Positions 6,843 to 10,626 of a stretch of 10,626 bases of DNA are shown here, in pieces (position 1 is the first letter of the stretch; every line of letters begins with the position of its first letter). The notes below the pieces were generated by a model. That model made no database searches. It saw only the letters and a list, made by a program, of their open reading frames with translations, and was not told the origin of the DNA. This DNA comes from Planctomycetota bacterium (lineage in GTDB: Bacteria > Planctomycetota > Brocadiia > SM23-32), in the NCBI GenBank assembly GCA_018334735.1, contig JAGXLK010000033.1:1-10626 (forward strand), given 5' to 3'. A program made the position numbers and the translations under genes.

Positions 6843-7724
6843 TTAAGCGACTTTTGAGTGACTGGGCCAATGTTTCAATTCCAATTCAAGCTCAACTCCA
6901 AAACTTTCGCGCACTGTATTTTTTACAGTTTCGATAAGTTGGATCACATCCCTGCTGCTTGCTTGTGCCATGTTGCAAATAAAATTTGCGTGAACCGGGG
7001 AGATTTCGGCTCCTCCCACGCGCGAGCCTTTCAGACCGCAAAGATCAATCAACTTTCCCGCTGAGCGTGTCGGCGGGTTCTTAAAAACACAACCTGCGCT
7101 CGGATTTCCCGTGGGGTGGCGTTTTCCTTTTTTCTGGGCGTTTTGGGCCACAGCACGCGCGATTAACTCGGGGCTCCGAGGCTCAAGTTCCAGTTCCGCT
7201 TCGGTGATAATAAAATCTCTGACGTCACAGGTTCGGTAGCCAAAATTCATTTCTGAAGGTGAGAGTTCCTGGCATTCCCCATCGGGTGTCATAGCCCAGA
7301 CTCTGGAAATACGCTCGGAAATATCGGATCCCCAGGCGCCGGCATTGCCTGCGATTGCTCCTCCGAGTGTGCCGGGGATACCTGCAAGGAACTCCAGGCC
7401 CCCGAGTGAATCTTTCTGTGCGCTGCTCAGAAGTTTTCCGAGACGGACGCCCGCGCCGACTCGCAGGGTGTTTTTTCCGCTTCTTTTAATCCAGGAGAAA
7501 CCCGGTGAGCACATATGCAGAACAGCGAAGGGCAGGGGACCGTCATCGATGAGAAGGTTTGAACCTCCACCGAGTACACGGAAGGAGATGGAACGGTCCT
7601 GGATAGTTTCCAGTACCTGGCGCAGTTGCTGTTCGTCCGCGGGACGTACGTAGAGACGGGGTTTCCCGCCGATGCGAAAAGTCGTATGTTTTTTAAGCGG
7701 TGGATTGTCGCTTTTTTTTGGCAT
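6843..7724 (-). CDS. murB: UDP-N-acetylenolpyruvoylglucosamine reductase
   Basis: This FAD enzyme reduces enolpyruvyl-UDP-GlcNAc to UDP-MurNAc with NADPH in the cytoplasm. It has 293 residues, normal for the compact (type II) MurB. The FAD-binding region is seen as TTFRIGGKPRLYVRP at 14-28, LGGGSNLLI at 51-59 and GIPGTLGGAIAGNAGAWG at 115-132. The substrate side shows GYRTCDVRD at 162-170 and PSAGCVFKNP at 208-217. Cys212 stands where type I and II enzymes have the proton-donating Ser or Cys. GAEISPVHANFI and the C-terminal Glu282 complete the active site. The ATG lies 22 bases after murC with no clear Shine-Dalgarno, and codons 2-4 include an A8 run (CCAAAAAAAAG). It is likely coupled to murC translation. 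Confidence 0.93.
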   Translation of the reverse strand: MPKKSDNPPLKKHTTFRIGGKPRLYVRPADEQQLRQVLETIQDRSISFRVLGGGSNLLIDDGPLPFAVLHMCSPGFSWIKRSGKNTLRVGAGVRLGKLLSSAQKDSLGGLEFLAGIPGTLGGAIAGNAGAWGSDISERISRVWAMTPDGECQELSPSEMNFGYRTCDVRDFIITEAELELEPRSPELIARAVAQNAQKKGKRHPTGNPSAGCVFKNPPTRSAGKLIDLCGLKGSRVGGAEISPVHANFICNMAQASSRDVIQLIETVKNTVRESFGVELELELKHWPSHSKVA

Positions 7725-7746
7725 ATGTTCTGTTTTGGTATGACGG

Positions 7747-9171
7747 TTACGCGGCGACCTGACGGCGGCCTTTTTCTTCGATTCGTGGGACGATGTTCCG
7801 GGCGACTTGCCAGATATTGCCGGCGCCCATTACCAGCACGACGTCTTCTGGAACCACGTCACCCACGATGATTTCTTCAATATCTTCAAATTCCGGGACA
7901 TAGTGAGCGCACATGCCTTTGTGGTTCATGAGTCTCACGAGATCCATTGCGCTTACCGAACGGCGGTCTTCTTCGGTATCGCGGGCTGCGTAGATATCTG
8001 TGATTAGCGTGACCCACGATTCGCGGAGTGCTTCGGAGAAATCGTCAAGCATCGCTCGGGTTCGGGAGTATTGATGGGGTTGGAAAATGCAGAAGACCCT
8101 TCGTTTGGGGAAACGTTGTTGGGCGGCAGCAAGACTGGCTTTTATCTCACTGGGATGATGTGCATAGTCGCTAAGAACCGCCACATTCCAGGGCTCCCCG
8201 AGAAGCTGGAGTCGGCGAGCTGCGCCTTCGAAGGTGCTCACGTGCTCACGAATATCATCGAAATCCATGCCGGCCTGATGGCAGACACCGATAGCAGCAA
8301 GCGCATTGTAGACGTTGTGACTTCCGTACAGTTTAATTGAGAAACGGCCCTGGTTTTCGCCCTTGAACATAAGATCGAAATTCGTGTGCTTTTTGGCTCG
8401 CCAGATTCTTTCCGCGCGGTAATCTGTCCCCTCCGTATCGATCGAAAAACTGAGGACACTGCAATCGGCAGAATTTCCCAGACCGTCACTGTTTTTATCG
8501 TCGGCATTGATCAATAAGAACCCATCGGGATGAACTTGCTCCGCGAAGTCAGAGAAAGCCTGTCGGATGTCCCAAAGATCGTAGTAGTAGTCGGTATGTT
8601 CGAGGTCAACGTTTGTAATCACGCCGATATGGGGTTCAAGGTAGAGAAAGGATCGTCGATACTCACACGCCTCAGCGACGAAGTAATTTCCCATGCCGTA
8701 ATGCGAACCGCCCCCCAGTTGGGGCACGTCTGCACCGATGAGGTACGAAGGATCGAGCCCACCGTTCTGCATTGTATAAGCGACCATGGCAGAGGTGGTG
8801 CTTTTCCCGTGAGAGCCCGTGACGGCGATGCCGGGCTTGGCATCCATCAGTTCTCCAAGCAATTCCGGGTACTTGACGACCTCAACACCGAGTCGATGAG
8901 CTTCGACGAGCTCGGGATTGTCTTCCTCTATCGCCTGGCTGACGATGATGCGATTCGTGTTGGACTGGAAATGGGCCGTGTCCTGGTCCAGATCAATAGT
9001 GATACCTCTTCGTGTGAGGTCGTCAATCACAGGCGATGCCTGGACGTCTGAGCCCGTTATCTGAATCCCTCTTTCTGATGCATAACGAGCGAGTGCCCGC
9101 ATACCTGTACCAAGAATCCCGACGAAATGCCAGTGTTCCTGGGAAAAGTCAGCTTTACCATTTTGCGACAT
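7747..9171 (-). CDS. murC: UDP-N-acetylmuramate--L-alanine ligase
   Basis: This cytoplasmic Mur ligase adds L-Ala to UDP-MurNAc using ATP. It has 474 residues from ATG 9171. The N-terminal Rossmann domain has HFVGILGTGMRALARY at 15-30 and ITGSDV at 38-43. The central ATPase domain has the P-loop VTGSHGKSTT at 117-126, with Ser in place of the more common Thr, EACEYRRSF at 167-175 and NVDLEHTDYY at 187-196. The C-terminal domain has SDYAHHPSEIKA at 334-345 and FQPHQYSRTRAM at 363-374. ATG codons also lie in frame at 9177 and 9192. The 9192 ATG would overlap the murG stop as ATGA but lacks a Shine-Dalgarno, whereas AAAGGGGAG is nine bases before 9171. That supports the shorter form. Confidence 0.93.
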   Translation of the reverse strand: MSQNGKADFSQEHWHFVGILGTGMRALARYASERGIQITGSDVQASPVIDDLTRRGITIDLDQDTAHFQSNTNRIIVSQAIEEDNPELVEAHRLGVEVVKYPELLGELMDAKPGIAVTGSHGKSTTSAMVAYTMQNGGLDPSYLIGADVPQLGGGSHYGMGNYFVAEACEYRRSFLYLEPHIGVITNVDLEHTDYYYDLWDIRQAFSDFAEQVHPDGFLLINADDKNSDGLGNSADCSVLSFSIDTEGTDYRAERIWRAKKHTNFDLMFKGENQGRFSIKLYGSHNVYNALAAIGVCHQAGMDFDDIREHVSTFEGAARRLQLLGEPWNVAVLSDYAHHPSEIKASLAAAQQRFPKRRVFCIFQPHQYSRTRAMLDDFSEALRESWVTLITDIYAARDTEEDRRSVSAMDLVRLMNHKGMCAHYVPEFEDIEEIIVGDVVPEDVVLVMGAGNIWQVARNIVPRIEEKGRRQVAA

Positions 9172-9180
9172 CTGCATTTT

Positions 9181-9189
9181 CTCCCCTTT
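9181..9189 (-). promoter_or_regulatory. murC ribosome binding site
   Basis: AAAGGGGAG on the - strand begins on the last base of the murG stop codon. It is nine bases from ATG 9171 and only three from ATG 9177, and it lies inside the coding sequence if ATG 9192 were used. It therefore decides for the 9171 start. The overlap with the murG stop suggests terminating ribosomes re-initiate on murC. Confidence 0.6.
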
Positions 9190-10418
9190 CATGCGGCTTT
9201 GGATACGGTAACTGTTTTTGCTGAGGTCAACGTGTGGATTTTCCTGACGGCAGTATGTGTTTCCTGTTCTTGGGATGTCACGTGGGACATCTCCGCGATC
9301 CGCCCTGCAACCCGAAAAGCGGCCAGCGGCCGAGCTATCGCACGGGCAGAGCGACTCATTTTCGCGAGAGTTTGCGGGCTATTTGTGAGCTCCGCTATTA
9401 ATCCAGCCAGACTGTGTACAGTAAAGTTGCTCTGAGCCCTGACCAAAGCTGCTCCAGCGTCGCGAACGGCCCCGGCGTTCGCGTGCTGATGATTTTCGGT
9501 GGCATGAGGGTAGGGAACCAGAATCGATGGGCGACCGGTGGCAAGAAGTTCAGCAATTGTTGAGGCACCGGCACGTGCCAGCACGAAGTCCGCTGCTGCA
9601 TAGGCTTCCCCAATTCGATGCATGAATGCGACAGGGCAGTAGGTGATGCCTGTCGGGGGCATTGTTCTGAGCGCATCCTCGAAATTATTGGGTCCTGTCA
9701 GATGAAGTACCTGGAGACTCCCCGACGGGATCAGATCGGAATTTGCCAGCACTTCCAGCGCTCCTGCTATCAGAAGATTGAGGGCAAATGCGCCCTGTGA
9801 TCCTCCCATTACCAGCAACGTGGTAAGGTTTGGGTGGAGTCCCAGACGATGACGGGCCTTTATCGGATTGGCCTCCAAAATCTCACGTCGAATGGGATTT
9901 CCGCTCAGTAGGATCGAGCGGGCATTCAGGCGATCAGCCGTTACCTCCCATTGGACCTGAACACAATCTACGAGGGGCGCAAGAACTCGTACTACCCGTC
10001 CCGGTATAGCATTGCCCTCGAACAACATCGTTCGAATACCAAGCAGCCGGGCAAGGATAAGCGGTGCCACGCAGCTGTATCCCCCCAGCCCAACGACGAC
10101 CTGAGGTCGAAAACTGCGAAATACGTCCAGCGCTTTCCCCATTGCACCGAGACCAGTCCAGGCGAAGCGCGGTTTGTTCAGCAATCCCCGCCAGCGCGCC
10201 GCCGGCATTTCTATAGTGGGGAATCCGTCGATGGCTTTACTACAAGGGTGGTTGCTATCGCGATGTGTTATCATGAACTTGCACTGCGCTTCGGGGGACA
10301 TCTCTTTGATGGCTTTTGCCACAGCGGCGCCAGGCATCAAGTGCCCGCCCGTGCCGCCGCCCGCAAAGAGCACCCGCAGGTTCTCTTCCGTGCCGAAGTA
10401 TTCATCAAGATTGATCAA
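9189..10418 (-). CDS. murG: UDP-GlcNAc--lipid I N-acetylglucosaminyltransferase MurG
   Basis: This membrane-associated GT-B transferase converts lipid I to lipid II on the cytoplasmic face. It has 409 residues against about 355 for a typical MurG. The extra length is a 13-residue N-terminal lead and a polar C-terminal tail after about 378, rich in Thr, Ser and Lys. Motifs are the glycine-rich loop FAGGGTGGHLMPG at 18-30, VVGLGGYSCVAPL at 108-120, LLSGNPIRREIL at 170-181, LLVMGGSQGAFALN at 201-214, and the donor-site LARAGASTIAELLATGRPS at 280-298 followed by ATENHQHANA at 306-315. The usual HEQN acceptor motif reads FEGN at 133-136. The start is a TTG at 10418 with AAAGGA seven bases upstream. 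The gene begins 12 bases after the ftsW stop. Confidence 0.93.
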   Translation of the reverse strand: MINLDEYFGTEENLRVLFAGGGTGGHLMPGAAVAKAIKEMSPEAQCKFMITHRDSNHPCSKAIDGFPTIEMPAARWRGLLNKPRFAWTGLGAMGKALDVFRSFRPQVVVGLGGYSCVAPLILARLLGIRTMLFEGNAIPGRVVRVLAPLVDCVQVQWEVTADRLNARSILLSGNPIRREILEANPIKARHRLGLHPNLTTLLVMGGSQGAFALNLLIAGALEVLANSDLIPSGSLQVLHLTGPNNFEDALRTMPPTGITYCPVAFMHRIGEAYAAADFVLARAGASTIAELLATGRPSILVPYPHATENHQHANAGAVRDAGAALVRAQSNFTVHSLAGLIAELTNSPQTLAKMSRSARAIARPLAAFRVAGRIAEMSHVTSQEQETHTAVRKIHTLTSAKTVTVSKAA

Positions 10419-10425
10419 TGCTTGT

Positions 10426-10431
10426 TCCTTT
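10426..10431 (-). promoter_or_regulatory. murG ribosome binding site supporting a TTG start
   Basis: AAAGGA on the - strand shares its first A with the ftsW stop TGA and sits seven bases before the TTG at 10418. No ATG or GTG is in frame at a suitable distance before the conserved core. The TTG start, and translational coupling to ftsW, are therefore well supported. Confidence 0.55.
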
Positions 10432-10626
10432 CACTTGCGAAATTTCTTGCTGACTGTCGTGGCTGTCTGCCGTAATGCCCCGGTTAATTTTGTTTCGTAA
10501 TCGGGGAGATCCTGCTGCCAGGGACGAAGTTCGAATTCTTCTGCCGTCTCCTGCGAGCGTGCAATATTGACCAGAATGCCTGATGCCCAGAGTGTTACGA
10601 ATAAGGAGGAGCCTCCGGCGCTCACG
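10431..10626 (-). CDS. ftsW: FtsW, C-terminal fragment (cut by window edge)
   Basis: Only the last 64 codons and the stop are inside the window. The visible part opens with VSAGGSSLFVTLWASGILVN, the conserved end of the SEDS family (usually S-x-GGSS-L followed by GIL-NI). This is the last membrane helix of the septal peptidoglycan glycosyltransferase. It is followed by a cytoplasmic tail of about 40 residues ending in KKFRK. The SEDS paralogue RodA shares this motif, but the position directly before murG in a dcw cluster points to FtsW. The true start and main catalytic region lie beyond the right edge. Confidence 0.88.
   Translation of the reverse strand, partial: VSAGGSSLFVTLWASGILVNIARSQETAEEFELRPWQQDLPDYETKLTGALRQTATTVSKKFRK

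Noticed and set aside
6817..6870. TTG start at 6870 for ddl
   Set aside because: It would overlap murB by 28 bases and add 18 residues before the usual Ddl N-terminus; the first ATG is at 6816.
8530..9051. 173-codon + strand ORF opposite murC
   Set aside because: It is fully antisense to conserved Mur ligase motifs and has no independent features.
9951..10475. 174-codon + strand ORF opposite murG and the ftsW end
   Set aside because: It is antisense to MurG and crosses the ftsW-murG junction; no domain is recognisable.

Overview
The window holds two unrelated blocks that converge on a 339-base gap. The left part (about 174-4545, + strand) is one very large gene with its own promoter. The right part (4885-10626, - strand) is a tightly packed cell-division and peptidoglycan cluster (dcw) that runs in from the right edge in the order ftsW (partial) - murG - murC - murB - ddl - ftsQ.

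The dcw genes lie 12 to 26 bases apart on one strand and read as an operon whose promoter is beyond the right edge. MurC, MurB and Ddl make UDP-MurNAc-peptide precursors and D-Ala-D-Ala, MurG makes lipid II, FtsW is the septal glycan polymerase, and FtsQ links division proteins in the periplasm. In most bacteria ftsA and ftsZ follow ftsQ. Here the cluster stops at ftsQ and meets a convergent gene.

The left gene encodes about 1,423 residues. It has an N-terminal TagF domain (post-translational regulator of type VI secretion, T6SS), a single membrane helix, some 750 residues of charged helical sequence with recurring Trp-led blocks, and a C-terminal FGE/SUMF1-type domain without the usual active-site cysteines. 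In Pseudomonas aeruginosa the cytoplasmic repressor TagF and the periplasmic FGE-like activator TagR are separate proteins. This gene appears to put both on one transmembrane chain, and it is the most interesting object in the window. No T6SS structural gene is visible.

The organism has a complete Gram-negative style murein cluster, a moderate GC content and a T6SS regulator with an FGE-type domain. A member of the PVC group is my best guess: Planctomycetota such as Phycisphaerae, which keep murein genes but lack ftsZ, or a Verrucomicrobiota/Kiritimatiellota relative. This is inference from gene content only. I saw no tRNA, rRNA, CRISPR array, insertion sequence or transposase.
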